Below are positions 42,305 through 52,202 of a stretch of 64,000 bases of DNA, one piece after another. Both the position numbers and the translations under genes were made by a program. The stretch spans positions 1 through 64,000 of the forward strand of contig NZ_JXAK01000039.1 in the NCBI RefSeq assembly GCF_000829455.1, in the 5' to 3' direction. The DNA is from Gordoniibacillus kamchatkensis (lineage in GTDB: Bacteria; Bacillota; Bacilli; Paenibacillales; NBRC-103111). Position 1 is the stretch's first letter, and the number at the start of each line of letters is the position of its first letter. The notes beneath the pieces were generated by a model. It was not told the origin of the DNA, ran no database searches, and saw only the letters and a program-made list of their open reading frames with translations.

Positions 42305-43615
42305 TTAATGTTTCATGCCCGGCATTCCGGACATATCACCGCCATCGGTATTGCCCTCGCTTGGTTTTGGTGATGTTTCCGTACCCGTTTTGGCACCGCC
42401 GTGCCCGCCATGCCCTTCTCCGGATTCCGAAACGATTTCCAGCATGGAATCGATCTCCCCTTGCGCCGCGGCAGACAAAACATCCTCACTCCCTGTTAAC
42501 CAAGCATGATTGTATGGACCTTCCGTCGGCTCCTTCTTATATTTCGGCTCAACCGACATCATATAGGACATCACCGAATCCGGCATCTTGTCTTTGTCCG
42601 TCCAAATAAGCGGCGCATGTTTACCCAGATGTGAGAATGGAGCCGCCGCAAGCGCCAGGGCAGCAGAATTTTTATTAACGAACGAGAAGTTGTGTCCTGG
42701 CGTTGTAATTCCCCAGCCGAAGCCGGTTGCTGGATCTTTATACTTCGCGAAGGCAACCGCGTTCGAATACGGATCGTCCCCCGCAATGCGAACCACTTTC
42801 CCGTATTGACCTAGCTGTTCCTGAACTTTGGCCGATATAACCGATTCCGGGCCAAGTATATAAATGTTGGCTTTGCCGCCCCGTGTCTTCAAAGCATCCA
42901 CGGTTTCCTGCGGAACCTCGTCTTTCTTTACATAAAGCAGCGGCTCGGGCATATGGGCGATCCAGTTCACGGCGGGCATCGTATACTCTTCGCTGTCCAT
43001 CGAACCAACAATAACCGAAGGCGGATTTTCAATGGCGACAGCGGTATAATAAGCATCCACAGCTTTCGCTACCGCTGCAGGGTTGCCGCCTGCGATTTTA
43101 TCGATCTTGTAGCCGAGCGCTTTCACTTGTTCCTCTACCTTGGAGTCAAGATCGCCAACCAAGATCACTTGAGTCCCTTTGTTCATTTCGATGCCCATCG
43201 GCTTGAGTCTCTTCAATTCGTTAAGCGTAACGTCAGGGATGCCATCTTTATTGACAAACAAAACCGGCCCATTATTGGGATGGTGTATTAAATCGGCGCT
43301 AACCAAGGCAGTTTGCCAATCTTTCGAATTCGCAAGAATAACCCCGCCAGGCCGATTCGCGTCGTTCGTAGCCATCCAAAGGGTTTTCGAAACTAGCACC
43401 GCCGCTTCCGTCGGGTCGCTTGTGTTGATGCGTGTCGTGTTCTTCGAAGCGACCCATGGCATCGCTACCGAACTGACCGGACTTTGTGCCGAACCGGCTT
43501 GCTGTCCCATGTTGTTCATATCGTGCGGGACCGAATAATTTGGTTTGTTAAAGCATCCGGTTAGAGCCAAGGCGGTAGCCGCAGCGAGCATACTGACTTT
43601 CAATCCTTTTTTCAT
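42305..43615 (-). CDS. Cell-wall-binding repeat 2 lipoprotein with Met/His-rich tail
   Basis: 436 residues. Lipoprotein signal with lipobox ALALTGC. The body has repeated cell-wall-binding-type-2 units (GGVILANSKDWQTALVSADL, TQVILVGDLDSKVEEQVKAL, ANIYILGPESVISAKVQEQL). The C-terminal tail GEGHGGHGG ... GGDMSGMPGMKH and the mature N-terminal HDMNNMGQQ are suited to Cu binding. It should sit on the outer face of the membrane, sequestering copper. GGGAGG precedes the ATG. Follows the F510-type lipoprotein remnant. Confidence 0.85.
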   Translation of the reverse strand: MKKGLKVSMLAAATALALTGCFNKPNYSVPHDMNNMGQQAGSAQSPVSSVAMPWVASKNTTRINTSDPTEAAVLVSKTLWMATNDANRPGGVILANSKDWQTALVSADLIHHPNNGPVLFVNKDGIPDVTLNELKRLKPMGIEMNKGTQVILVGDLDSKVEEQVKALGYKIDKIAGGNPAAVAKAVDAYYTAVAIENPPSVIVGSMDSEEYTMPAVNWIAHMPEPLLYVKKDEVPQETVDALKTRGGKANIYILGPESVISAKVQEQLGQYGKVVRIAGDDPYSNAVAFAKYKDPATGFGWGITTPGHNFSFVNKNSAALALAAAPFSHLGKHAPLIWTDKDKMPDSVMSYMMSVEPKYKKEPTEGPYNHAWLTGSEDVLSAAAQGEIDSMLEIVSESGEGHGGHGGAKTGTETSPKPSEGNTDGGDMSGMPGMKH

Positions 43616-43631
43616 GCTTCAAGAAACCTCC

Positions 43632-44546
43632 CTATTTTTTATTGATCATCTTGCCTTCATTTGCAATTTGTGTCCACGCAGCCCCGCTATTCGTGGAGAG
43701 ATAGACATCCTTTCGTTCCGTTGCGATAACCAGCTTCCGTTGGATTTCTCGGGTTCTGGGCGATATACGTAATCTCATCCTTAGTCAGCGTTTTGATCAT
43801 CTCCGGAACGTTATTTTGTCTATTGATTTTGGCCAGCGAAACGTCTGAACCGGAACCAGCAATCAGCACATCGCCTGCGTTCATAAATAGTATGGCCGAA
43901 ACCGGACGATTTGGAACCAGCGCGGTGAACGTCTGGCCATAGTCCTTCGACAAGTAGATCCCCGCTGTTGTGCCGACAGCGAGTATCGACTCTTCGTCAG
44001 GATGCACCGCAAGCGCCGTCATTTGCCCCTGAAGACCGTCCGCTCGACTGCTTGTCCATAATTTCCCTTCATCCTTACTGTAGTAAATTCCCAGCTGATT
44101 CATCTTTGAGTTGTTTGCGGATTTGCCACATACAGCGTGTACGAACGGTAACCAACCGCCATACCGTGCAGATCGACCTCTCCCTCAAGGGCCAGAATAG
44201 CGATTGTTTTCCCATCGTCGGTGCTTTTTACAAGACCTAACGGATTTTTAAACTTCGAACCTGGCGCCGGGTGGCCACTACTGTAAAATCCGTTATCCGC
44301 CGCAGAAAAACCCATATAGTCGTGTTTCTCTCCCGGGGCATCGCTCCACACACCATCTGCATAAACTTTTAACCCGTTATGAACCGGGATGAACAGACGT
44401 TTGCCGTCTGCGGAATAACCAAGGCCATGCAGATGCATAAAGGTTGTTTCGGTATTGGAGTTCGGACCTTCCGCCAGTTTGTTCGAGCATGCTGTCATCC
44501 CGATGAATAATGCAACCGCTAATGAAAGCATCGCCATCTTTTTCAA
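43632..44546 (-). pseudogene. F510_1955/BNR-type lipoprotein with two frameshifts
   Basis: Lipoprotein signal (LAVALFIGMTACSN), then sialidase-like beta-propeller repeats (THMHGLGYSADGKRL-type start at FMHLHGLGYSADGKRLFIPV, LGIYYSKDEGKLWTSS, GIYLSKDYGQTFTALV, VYLSTNSGAAWTQIA). Near 44115 one base is missing (NPQT to NSKMNQLG needs an extra A) and near 43734 one base is extra (PTE to LVIATERKDV). The two lesions compensate, so only the segment between is out of frame. TTG start after AGGGGG. Copper-cluster lipoprotein of unknown role. Confidence 0.75.
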
Positions 44547-44671
44547 ATCATTTCCCCCTATCTCTATAAAAAGGGACCTCTAGCAAGTATCCCCTATTTC
44601 TTTCCAACTCATTCGATAATTGAAGTTCCTCAAAGTGTAACCGATACTTTTGAAGATCCTGAGTAGATCGT

Positions 44672-45739
44672 CTACTTTCCCTTGGGAAGCCGTAATGTAA
44701 ACGTTGTTCCATGCCGACTCTCTGCCGATATGTTCCCGCCGTGAGCTGCGACCAATTCCTTTACAATGGTCAACCCAAGACCGCTGCCCCCGGTCCGGCG
44801 ATTACGGGACTTATCCGCCCGATAAAAGCGTTCAAACACATAGGGCAAATCCTCTTGTGGGATTCCCGTCCCCGTATCATGAACTTGGATCAAAACATGC
44901 TCGTTGTCCTCGCTCCCCTCAACGCGTACTTCTCCGTTTTCGGGTGTAAATTTCAGAGCGTTACTAAGCAGATTCACAAGAATTTGAATCATGCGATCAT
45001 GATCAACATAGACACGGATGTGAGGGCTTACGAATCCACTTAAACGGATGTTTTTTTCACGATAGGCAGCAGCAACCAGTTCTATACCTCTTTCAATGAT
45101 TGCCGACAGCGACTCTTCTTTTCTGGTCAATTGAAAACCGGGTGATTCCACATGGGTCAGGTCTTCCAGTTCGGCAACAAGTTGCGCTAATCGTTCGATC
45201 TCTTCATAGCAGGAATGGATACGCTCCGGAGTAGGCTCCCAAATCCCGTCTTCCAAAGCGCGCATATGGCTTTTGAGCGTAGCCAACGGGGTTCGTAACT
45301 CATGAGCAATGTCTTCTGTCATCGTAACGCGTAGCTGCTCGTGCTGTTGAAGTTGCCCTGCAAGGGTATTGAGTGATGCGCCCAAATCTGCGAGTTCGTC
45401 TTTCCCGCGAATGACCACTCTTGAGTTCCATTCCCCTCCCGTCATTCGTTCCGCGATACGTGTCATATGCACAAGAGGAGCCGAAATCCGCCTGGCCACA
45501 TAAAAGCCGAGAAATATCGCAAGGACAATAGAAAACAGACACGTCCAAATGATCGTTTGCATGAGTGCTTGTTCTAAATGGTAATCGAGTTCTGGAAATT
45601 GATGACTCATGCCTGCTTGCGTTTGATACATCGAGAAATGATAGTGTGTGGTTAAAATGAGACTGATGGTTGAAATCAAGACGATACCGGCAGCAATCCC
45701 TATAATCATCAGCGCAAAACGGGTATGCAGCCTGTTCAT
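44672..45739 (-). CDS. Sensor histidine kinase of copper cluster
   Basis: 355 residues. Two TM helices around an outer loop of about 40 residues that is rich in His and Met (HYHFSMYQTQAGMSHQF), fit for metal sensing. HAMP domain, HisKA box (TEDIAHELRTPLATLKSHMR) and HATPase (ILVNLLSNALKFTP, GGSGLGLTIVKELV). The ATG overlaps the regulator's stop (ATGA). By context a CusS/CopS-like copper sensor (inference). Confidence 0.92.
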   Translation of the reverse strand: MNRLHTRFALMIIGIAAGIVLISTISLILTTHYHFSMYQTQAGMSHQFPELDYHLEQALMQTIIWTCLFSIVLAIFLGFYVARRISAPLVHMTRIAERMTGGEWNSRVVIRGKDELADLGASLNTLAGQLQQHEQLRVTMTEDIAHELRTPLATLKSHMRALEDGIWEPTPERIHSCYEEIERLAQLVAELEDLTHVESPGFQLTRKEESLSAIIERGIELVAAAYREKNIRLSGFVSPHIRVYVDHDRMIQILVNLLSNALKFTPENGEVRVEGSEDNEHVLIQVHDTGTGIPQEDLPYVFERFYRADKSRNRRTGGSGLGLTIVKELVAAHGGNISAESRHGTTFTLRLPKGK

Positions 45740-46428
45740 ACTGTACCACCTGCAAAACGATAGCCCGTCCCATACACCGTCACAATATATTTAGGCGATT
45801 TAGGATCGTGTTCTATTTTTTGCCGGATGTTTTTCACATGCTGATCGATCGTGCGAATATCGCCTTCAAAATCATAACCGAGCACTCTTTCCACGAGTTC
45901 TTCCCGCGAAAAAATGCGCTGCGGATGTTTGGCCATGATCAGTAGCAGCTTATATTCATTCGGAGTCAAGCTCACCAGTTCACCGCCGCGGTATACCTGC
46001 TGCTTTAATGAATCGATTGTCAGCTCCCCCTCATGAAAGGCGAGCCGGTCAGCAAGCAAATGATAGTCGTCGGTCCTACGTAAGATGGCCCGTACTCGTG
46101 CTACCACTTCACGCGGATCGAAAGGTTTGATCAAGTAATCATCAGCTCCAACGGATAATCCCTTGATCCGATTATTTCCCGAAACTTTGGCGGTCAGCAT
46201 CAGAATCGGCACGGAATGGATTTGACGTATCGATTGGCAAACTTGCTCGCCCTCCATATCAGGAAGCATGAGATCGAGAATGACGAAATCAACCGATTCG
46301 TTGTGCACGATCCGGATGGCATCTGCTCCAGTTTCGGCTTCAACCGTCCGATAGCCTTCTTTACTTAAATAGGACACAACGACATCTCGTATTTTGGGCT
46401 CATCATCAACAACTAATATGGTTTTCAT
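45736..46428 (-). CDS. OmpR-family response regulator of copper cluster
   Basis: Receiver (ILVVDDEPKIRDVV, DFVILDLMLPDMEG, PILMLTAKV, YLIKPFDP) and winged-helix output (LTPNEYKLLLIMAKHPQRIF, IDQHVKNIRQKIEHDP). I start at ATG 46428 (GGAGG 6 nt upstream, with a second ATG just before); a longer frame to 46479 has no site. Pairs with the kinase gene. Probably governs the lipoprotein, Lgt and oxidase genes around it. Confidence 0.93.
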   Translation of the reverse strand: MKTILVVDDEPKIRDVVVSYLSKEGYRTVEAETGADAIRIVHNESVDFVILDLMLPDMEGEQVCQSIRQIHSVPILMLTAKVSGNNRIKGLSVGADDYLIKPFDPREVVARVRAILRRTDDYHLLADRLAFHEGELTIDSLKQQVYRGGELVSLTPNEYKLLLIMAKHPQRIFSREELVERVLGYDFEGDIRTIDQHVKNIRQKIEHDPKSPKYIVTVYGTGYRFAGGTV

Positions 46429-46488
46429 CATTAACCTCCAAGAATACATGAAGTCTAACCGTACCTTCTCCAAATTCATCCAAATGGA

Positions 46489-47265
46489 TTAAAGGGCCCG
46501 AGGTTTCTTCTCATAAAAATAGTTCCACAATATGAACACAAGAGAAATGAGGATAACTGTCACGCTTGTCCATTGAGCCGCGGTAAAATCAAACAAATAT
46601 CTAGGCGTATCCCCCCGAAGCATTTCCAGCATGAAGCGCCCAAGCGAATACAAAATATTATAAGACAAGAAAAGAAAGCCCCGGGGCCAAAAACGGTTTT
46701 TAAGGATAAGCAAAATTCCAAATACAATAAAGTCCCACTGACCCTCCCACACTTCTGCTGGCCATAACGGTTGAGAACCATACGTTTCATACGCAATCGT
46801 TCCTGGTGGATAGACAAGCCCAAAATTCGAACCGGTTGGCGATCCAAAAGCATCCCCATTTAATAAACAAGCGATTCTTCCCACTCCCTGGCCAAATACG
46901 ATTGCAGGTGCCATGATGTCTGCAAATTTCCAGAAATTAATTTTTTTTCGCCAACAATAAATAAGACCTACTGTAAATCCCCCAATAAGCCCTCCTTGGA
47001 TGGATAAGCCGCCCTTCCAAATCGCAAACGACTCGATAAGGTGCTGAGAATAGTATGCTCCCTCAAAGAACACAACTTCCCATAAACGAGCTCCAACAAT
47101 AGCTCCCAGAATCACATAAATAACGACATCCCAAAGATGCTTTCGGTACTCCGTACCTTTAGCAAGATAAAAGGCTACCCCTAACGAAAGAAGGATCGCG
47201 GCTGCAATCACAGTTCCGTACGCTCTTACAGGAAAGTCTCCAATCGAAAATAAAACAACCCTCAT
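46489..47265 (-). CDS. lgt: Prolipoprotein diacylglyceryl transferase (copy 2)
   Basis: 258 residues, seven TM helices. Lgt motifs VRAYGTVIAAAILLS, GARLWEVVFFEG, IWKGGLSIQGGLIGG, GQGVGRIACLLNGDAFGSPT and YSLGRFMLEMLRGDT. It differs strongly from the copy at 11999 (GRIACLLNG against GRWGNFVNQ), so it is a separate acquisition. Placed between the two-component genes and DUF1259/oxidase genes, it may lipidate the copper lipoproteins (inference). Confidence 0.92.
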   Translation of the reverse strand: MRVVLFSIGDFPVRAYGTVIAAAILLSLGVAFYLAKGTEYRKHLWDVVIYVILGAIVGARLWEVVFFEGAYYSQHLIESFAIWKGGLSIQGGLIGGFTVGLIYCWRKKINFWKFADIMAPAIVFGQGVGRIACLLNGDAFGSPTGSNFGLVYPPGTIAYETYGSQPLWPAEVWEGQWDFIVFGILLILKNRFWPRGFLFLSYNILYSLGRFMLEMLRGDTPRYLFDFTAAQWTSVTVILISLVFILWNYFYEKKPRAL

Positions 47266-47382
47266 TTAAAGCAGGCCCCCCATATATGGTGTTTGTCAAG
47301 TCTAATCGTAACATATGAAGAATCTGTGTAGAGATGTTGTGTTTCCTTGGCAAGTGTTCGTTTCTAAACGGGAAAATAAAAA

Positions 47383-47416
47383 ACCGAGCCCTTAAGCAGG
47401 TTAAGGGTCCCAGTTT
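47383..47416 (-). terminator. Terminator of DUF1259 gene
   Basis: On the minus strand CCCTTAA-CCTGC-TTAAGGG with GG/CC extension, followed by a T-rich stretch. Confidence 0.75.
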
Positions 47417-47435
47417 CATTAAACTCATAAAAAAA

Positions 47436-47834
47436 TTATTTTAGCACTTTATACGCCTCCGCGACTTTTCTTGCAAAGGAAAGCGGCTCCTCAACAGAGG
47501 CATAGTGAGCGTAAACGAGATGAGGATGGTCCATTAACCAGTGATTGTGCAAGGCGGATAACATAATCCCGTTTCTCTGTAAATGCCAAGTAAATGGATA
47601 AACTTCATCCTGAAGGAGAGCTGTTTCTCCTAAGTTCAATGTTCTTCCTTGGGTGTCCATCGATTCAAAGGACCACATGGAATGGAGAGCAAGACCGGAG
47701 TGGCTCGGCCTTCCCAATATGTTTACGTTAATATACGAGCGATCCCGATTCACCATACAGACGCCGTGTTCCACTTTCCCATTCCCGCCAAGTATAAGAG
47801 CAAACCGTTGGCAGAGTGCGCTAATATCCTTCAT
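47436..47834 (-). CDS. DUF1259-like protein
   Basis: 132 residues with a DUF1259 pattern: FALILGGNGKVEHGVCMV, a long SFESMDTQGRTLNLGETALL strand, then LHNHWLMDHPHLVYAHY with clustered His that could bind metal. ATG 47834 follows GAGGAG; the frame is open to 47879 without a better site. Divergent from the multicopper oxidase gene. Function not established for the family. Confidence 0.75.
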   Translation of the reverse strand: MKDISALCQRFALILGGNGKVEHGVCMVNRDRSYINVNILGRPSHSGLALHSMWSFESMDTQGRTLNLGETALLQDEVYPFTWHLQRNGIMLSALHNHWLMDHPHLVYAHYASVEEPLSFARKVAEAYKVLK

Positions 47835-47981
47835 CCAAATCTCCTCAAATTTTTTTATCAGCTTATGCCTATTTAACAAATTGTGTGCCGGATTTCTCTT
47901 CCCCGTTTCTTCAAAAGTTCTACATATGAACCGGATATGATTGATGTATCGGCTAGTTAATACAGAAAGGAATGATAACTC

Positions 47982-49565
47982 ATGGCTAGTTGGAAGTTTA
48001 AAAGCATATTTGCAATCGGCGCTTTATCCGTTGTATTGGCAGGATGTTCCGGTTCAATGAACGGAATGGATCATTCCAAAATGAATATGGATTCTGGTTC
48101 AGCAGGAGAAACGGATCACTCAAAAATGAATATGGAGGGAACAAAAGCATCCTCAAAGATGGCAGATGGGCAGACGGTGAAGCCAGCTGTTCTAACGGGA
48201 AAAGAAATTAATTTAACGGCTTCCGTAAGCAATCAGGAAATAGCCCCCGGCAAAACTTTGCCTGTCTGGACGTTTAATAATTCGGTTCCCGGTCCGCAAA
48301 TACGAGTTAAGCAAGGGGATACCGTAAAGATTAATTTAAAGAACCAATTGCCCGAGCCAGTCACCATTCATTGGCACGGCGTTCCCGTACCAAACGCGAT
48401 GGACGGCATACCGGGTGTAACGCAAAATGCGGTTCAACCGGGCCAATCGTTCACGTACGAGTTTAAAGCGGATGTCCCCGGCACCTACTGGTACCATTCA
48501 CATCAGGATAGTGTAAATCAGTTGGATCGTGGACTGTACGGTTCTTTCGTTGTAGAAGGTAAAAACGAGGAAAAAGTGGACCGCGATTACACGTTGATGC
48601 TGGATGAATGGATGAGCTCCGGGGAATTGTCCGGCATGAACATGTCTGGCGGCAATATGTCCGGTATGGATCACAGTACGATGAATATGGGACATGATAT
48701 GAGCATGTACGATCTGTACACCATAAATGGAAAATCCGGTTCGTTGCTGGATCAGCTCCCTGTCAAACAGGGAGATAAAGTCCGAATCCGTTTGATCAAT
48801 GCAGGCTATTTGTCTCATCAAATTCATTTACACGGACATGAATTCAAAGTTATTGCTACCGATGGGCAGCCGATAAACAATCCGGGTATCTTGAAAGATA
48901 ATGTGATAAGTATTGCTCCAGGAGAGCGTTACGATATCGAATTTGTCGCAAACAATCCAGGCAAATGGTTGATCGAGGACCATGGCGACAATCCTGCTGT
49001 TAAAGGAATGAAAGCGACGATCGCTTATGAAGGAGCTGCCGCGGGTTCCGACAAAGCGAATGAATCGGAGAAGCTGACGATTGTCGATATGAGCCGATAC
49101 GGCCAACCGGCCAAAGCTAACTTTACGTTAGATCAGGAGTATACGTTGGAATATACGATGAATTTGAACACCGAAATGAAAAACGGAGAAATGGTCTACA
49201 CCATAAACGGAAAAACATTCCCGGATACCGATCCGATAAACGTCAAAAAAGGAGATACCGTCAAAGTTCGCCTTGTCAATAACTCGAAAAGCGACGACCA
49301 TCCGATGCACCTACACGGGCACTTCTTCCAAGTCCTAAACAAAAACGGGAAACCGCTTGAAGGGTCCCCCGTTATTAAGGATACGTTGAATTTGAAGCCG
49401 GGCGAAGAATACGTTGTTGCATTTGAAGCAGATAATGAAGGGAACTGGATGTTCCATTGTCACGATCTTCATCATGCTTCGTCTGGTATGGTAACGGAAT
49501 TAAAATATACAGGCTATAAGACTGATTTTATTGCAGACCCGAATGCAGGAAATAAACCAGAGTAA
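47982..49565 (+). CDS. Multicopper oxidase lipoprotein
   Basis: 527 residues. Lipobox SVVLAGCSGS, then Met/His repeats (DHSKMNMD, DHSKMNME). Three cupredoxin domains hold the Cu sites: TIHWHGVPVPN, YWYHSHQD, HPMHLHGHFFQVL and the T1 motif HCHDLHHASSGM. A Met-rich insert (SGMNMSGGNMSGMDHSTMNM) resembles the CueO regulatory loop, supporting Cu(I) oxidation and copper tolerance. It would need Lgt for anchoring. GAAAGGAA precedes the ATG. Confidence 0.95.
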   Translation: MASWKFKSIFAIGALSVVLAGCSGSMNGMDHSKMNMDSGSAGETDHSKMNMEGTKASSKMADGQTVKPAVLTGKEINLTASVSNQEIAPGKTLPVWTFNNSVPGPQIRVKQGDTVKINLKNQLPEPVTIHWHGVPVPNAMDGIPGVTQNAVQPGQSFTYEFKADVPGTYWYHSHQDSVNQLDRGLYGSFVVEGKNEEKVDRDYTLMLDEWMSSGELSGMNMSGGNMSGMDHSTMNMGHDMSMYDLYTINGKSGSLLDQLPVKQGDKVRIRLINAGYLSHQIHLHGHEFKVIATDGQPINNPGILKDNVISIAPGERYDIEFVANNPGKWLIEDHGDNPAVKGMKATIAYEGAAAGSDKANESEKLTIVDMSRYGQPAKANFTLDQEYTLEYTMNLNTEMKNGEMVYTINGKTFPDTDPINVKKGDTVKVRLVNNSKSDDHPMHLHGHFFQVLNKNGKPLEGSPVIKDTLNLKPGEEYVVAFEADNEGNWMFHCHDLHHASSGMVTELKYTGYKTDFIADPNAGNKPE

Positions 49566-49650
49566 TACAAAAATGAGCGCTCACCCGTAACCTGGCCAAT
49601 TCGTCACATCCGCACCGTTGCGCCATTTTTGGCGTTGGTTCTTGCTTTCG

Positions 49651-51645
49651 CTATTTTTGTGCCGACAGGGGGGAATCTTGTTGCGAAAAATCAGAAAGAC
49701 TCGGCCTGCCGAACAACACCTGTTTATCTGAATCAAACAAGTCGCGGTACACGACCTGTTCTCTACTGGAGGAAGCGTCAACTACTTTGCCGTTACCGGC
49801 ATAAATGCCGACATGAGTAATATTCATAAATCGCCCATTGCTTTCATAGCTCCAAAAAACCAAATCACCGGTTGCTAGATCCGTAAAGCTTACAATAAAT
49901 CCGTTTTCCAAACAATAACGAGCCTGTTCCGCCGCGGTTCGCGGCAAGTTAATGCCGAGCTGACGATAAACCCACTGGACAAGATAACTGCAATCCGTAT
50001 AGTTATCCTGTCCAGCCTTCGGTTGGCTGTACGGATCGCCTAGACGAGTCAGCGCCAATTTGACGGCTTCACTGCCCAATTCGCCTTCGGGCAAATGCTG
50101 TTGAACCAAATCAAGCTGCTCCGGCGTCAAGCCAATATCCGTATCTTTTCCAAGCATTGCATACATGAGCGGGCGGAACTCCTCGGACAGCATTTCCTTC
50201 ATTAAATCTATCTGTTCATTTGTAAAGCGATATATTTCTGCCTGTTGCTCCGCAGTTTGGCTAATGACCGTAATATGCAAAATGCGCTCATATCGGGTAA
50301 CCGTCTCTTCGCCGGTGCTCCCGTCCTCCTTTTCGACAGTAACCGTTTCCTTATGTTCTATTGTCTCAACACGAGATTCCAGCGAATTCATATCCCAAAA
50401 CACCGAACGGATGATACCGATTCTTGTTGCATCGAGCGTAGCCACATCCATTCCGTTTTCCGAATCCGTGACGGTCTTCACGGCAAAGACGGAGATAATG
50501 TCCATCCAGTTATCGATTCGCGTATTGTCCGCGCTGCCGGGATAATGATATTCCACCCAGTCTACATTACCAGCGGATTGCTGTATCTCTACCAGTCTGG
50601 CGGCAAATTCAGCGTCCAACTCTTGAACGATTTGGGAAAGCGGCTTTACATCGGCATCCGTGTTTTCACCGGACACAAAGATACCGAACGGAGAGGAAAT
50701 GACAGCGGCTATCGCCATAACAATGCATAAAACTACAATTACCGAACCGCTGAATCCCAAAAGCACCGTCAATCCCTTGACAAGCAACGCGGCGGATCTT
50801 TCAACCATTTTAACGATATGACGATTCAATCTCGCTGCAGCTCGCGCAGTCTGGATGGATCGGTGAGCAGACACCACCATCTGCGCAGCCCGCTGAGCTT
50901 CCTTGACGGCATTCATTCTCCCTTCAGTTTGAGCATCCGAATAATGGTTAGTGTGATCTACCCGATGCCCTTTTTTTATAAATGGCGATAACGTCTTGAA
51001 ATTTCGTACTTTCCGTTTGATCGCATGACCTGATTGTTTCACTATTGTAGACGAGGCTCGGTTTAGCGGGTTCACGTATCCATTTGCTGAACGAGATACC
51101 GCGGCGGAGAATGTTTCCTTCTTCCCGGCCGGTTTTAGATGTCCGATATCCCGTTTTTGCATTCGCTCAGGATAGCCACCTGTTCGAGAACGATACATAA
51201 GCCGGGCATTAACCCGGCTTCGAATAAAACGTTGTTTTCCTGAATGCGATCCAGAAGACAAGACGTATTTTCCATCAATCGGCCTACGGAGACGTAAGCT
51301 ACGGGCAAGTCGCGGTGTACGCGTTAGCGAAGGCTCCGCATTAACATCAAGCGAGCTATGACTTGCGACAGAATCACCCTCTGACAACAGCTGCCTTTTT
51401 AGAATGTGTCGGATTAATCTCTTGTTGATACGCAGACTCATCCCCATATGGACGCGTATCGTTTTTTTCGTAGCCGCTGCGGAATGGCGCTGCGCATGTT
51501 CAACTGGAGACTGAGAGGTCTTCTTGTCATTTTCACCCTGCCGCTTGGCACGATCACTTGAACGTTTTACACGATTCAACACGTTCAGGATTCTCTCCAA
51601 ACGTTTGATGTCTTTCACAACATCTCTGGTTTTAATCTCCTTCAT
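49651..51645 (-). CDS. Conjugative-element NlpC/P60 peptidase (CD1108 family)
   Basis: About 664 residues. A long basic, low-complexity N terminus (to about 290), one TM helix (GSVIVVLCIVMAIAAVISSP), an outer domain with repeated KETVTVEKEDGS, and a C-terminal NlpC/P60 domain with catalytic Cys in NYTDCSYLVQWVY and His in THVGIYAGNGKV. This is the cell-wall hydrolase of Tn916/CTn-type transfer machines. Start at ATG 51645, where family homology (MKEIKTRDVVKDI) begins. Other transfer genes are absent. Confidence 0.87.
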   Translation of the reverse strand: MKEIKTRDVVKDIKRLERILNVLNRVKRSSDRAKRQGENDKKTSQSPVEHAQRHSAAATKKTIRVHMGMSLRINKRLIRHILKRQLLSEGDSVASHSSLDVNAEPSLTRTPRLARSLRLRRPIDGKYVLSSGSHSGKQRFIRSRVNARLMYRSRTGGYPERMQKRDIGHLKPAGKKETFSAAVSRSANGYVNPLNRASSTIVKQSGHAIKRKVRNFKTLSPFIKKGHRVDHTNHYSDAQTEGRMNAVKEAQRAAQMVVSAHRSIQTARAAARLNRHIVKMVERSAALLVKGLTVLLGFSGSVIVVLCIVMAIAAVISSPFGIFVSGENTDADVKPLSQIVQELDAEFAARLVEIQQSAGNVDWVEYHYPGSADNTRIDNWMDIISVFAVKTVTDSENGMDVATLDATRIGIIRSVFWDMNSLESRVETIEHKETVTVEKEDGSTGEETVTRYERILHITVISQTAEQQAEIYRFTNEQIDLMKEMLSEEFRPLMYAMLGKDTDIGLTPEQLDLVQQHLPEGELGSEAVKLALTRLGDPYSQPKAGQDNYTDCSYLVQWVYRQLGINLPRTAAEQARYCLENGFIVSFTDLATGDLVFWSYESNGRFMNITHVGIYAGNGKVVDASSSREQVVYRDLFDSDKQVLFGRPSLSDFSQQDSPLSAQK

Positions 51646-51677
51646 CGTTCCATTCCACTCCCGTCGCTGGCAGCCAT

Positions 51678-52085
51678 TCAGCGGGTTTGTTCGGCCAGCC
51701 GTTTGACCGTTCTCTCGTGACTTCGGCAATATTCGGGATAACGAAGATGAATCGCTTCAAAAAAGTAGGGGGCATAGCTGCAATCGAATAATTCGTGAGG
51801 AGTGGAGTAACGTTCGCCGCCTGCTTCGGTCCAGCCGTTCCATAAATTAAAGGCGAGCCGGCACACTCGAATGGTACTGCCGGTTTGCCAAGGGGCCGAA
51901 AGACCTTCGGGCTTAATGCCGCCATTAGAAAAATCATACAAATTGCTGATATGACTTCTGGTTTCCCGTGAAATGCCCAATGTATAGAAAAGTGCTCGAT
52001 GGTAGCCGTCGTTGCATTTCCTTTCATCCAGCATCTGAACATAAAATCTCTCGTGTTCCTCATCTCGAAATCGAATCGGATGCAT
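51678..52085 (-). CDS. DUF6075 family conjugative-element protein
   Basis: 135 residues: IRFRDEEHERFYVQMLDERK, NDGYHRALFYTLGISRETRS, LAFNLWNGWTEAGGERYSTP, HELFDCSYAPYFFEAIHLRY. The pattern matches small DUF6075 proteins found beside CD1108-type genes in integrative conjugative elements of Firmicutes. Function unknown. Just upstream of the NlpC/P60 gene. Confidence 0.82.
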   Translation of the reverse strand: MHPIRFRDEEHERFYVQMLDERKCNDGYHRALFYTLGISRETRSHISNLYDFSNGGIKPEGLSAPWQTGSTIRVCRLAFNLWNGWTEAGGERYSTPHELFDCSYAPYFFEAIHLRYPEYCRSHERTVKRLAEQTR

Positions 52086-52202
52086 CGTTACAAACCCCTT
52101 TCATGGAAAATGAGCGGCTGGTTGCAACCAGCCGCTATCTGAGCATGGTCCTCTATATAACAGTTCATTATGGCAGGAAAATCGGACCCTCCGACGAAAC
52201 GA

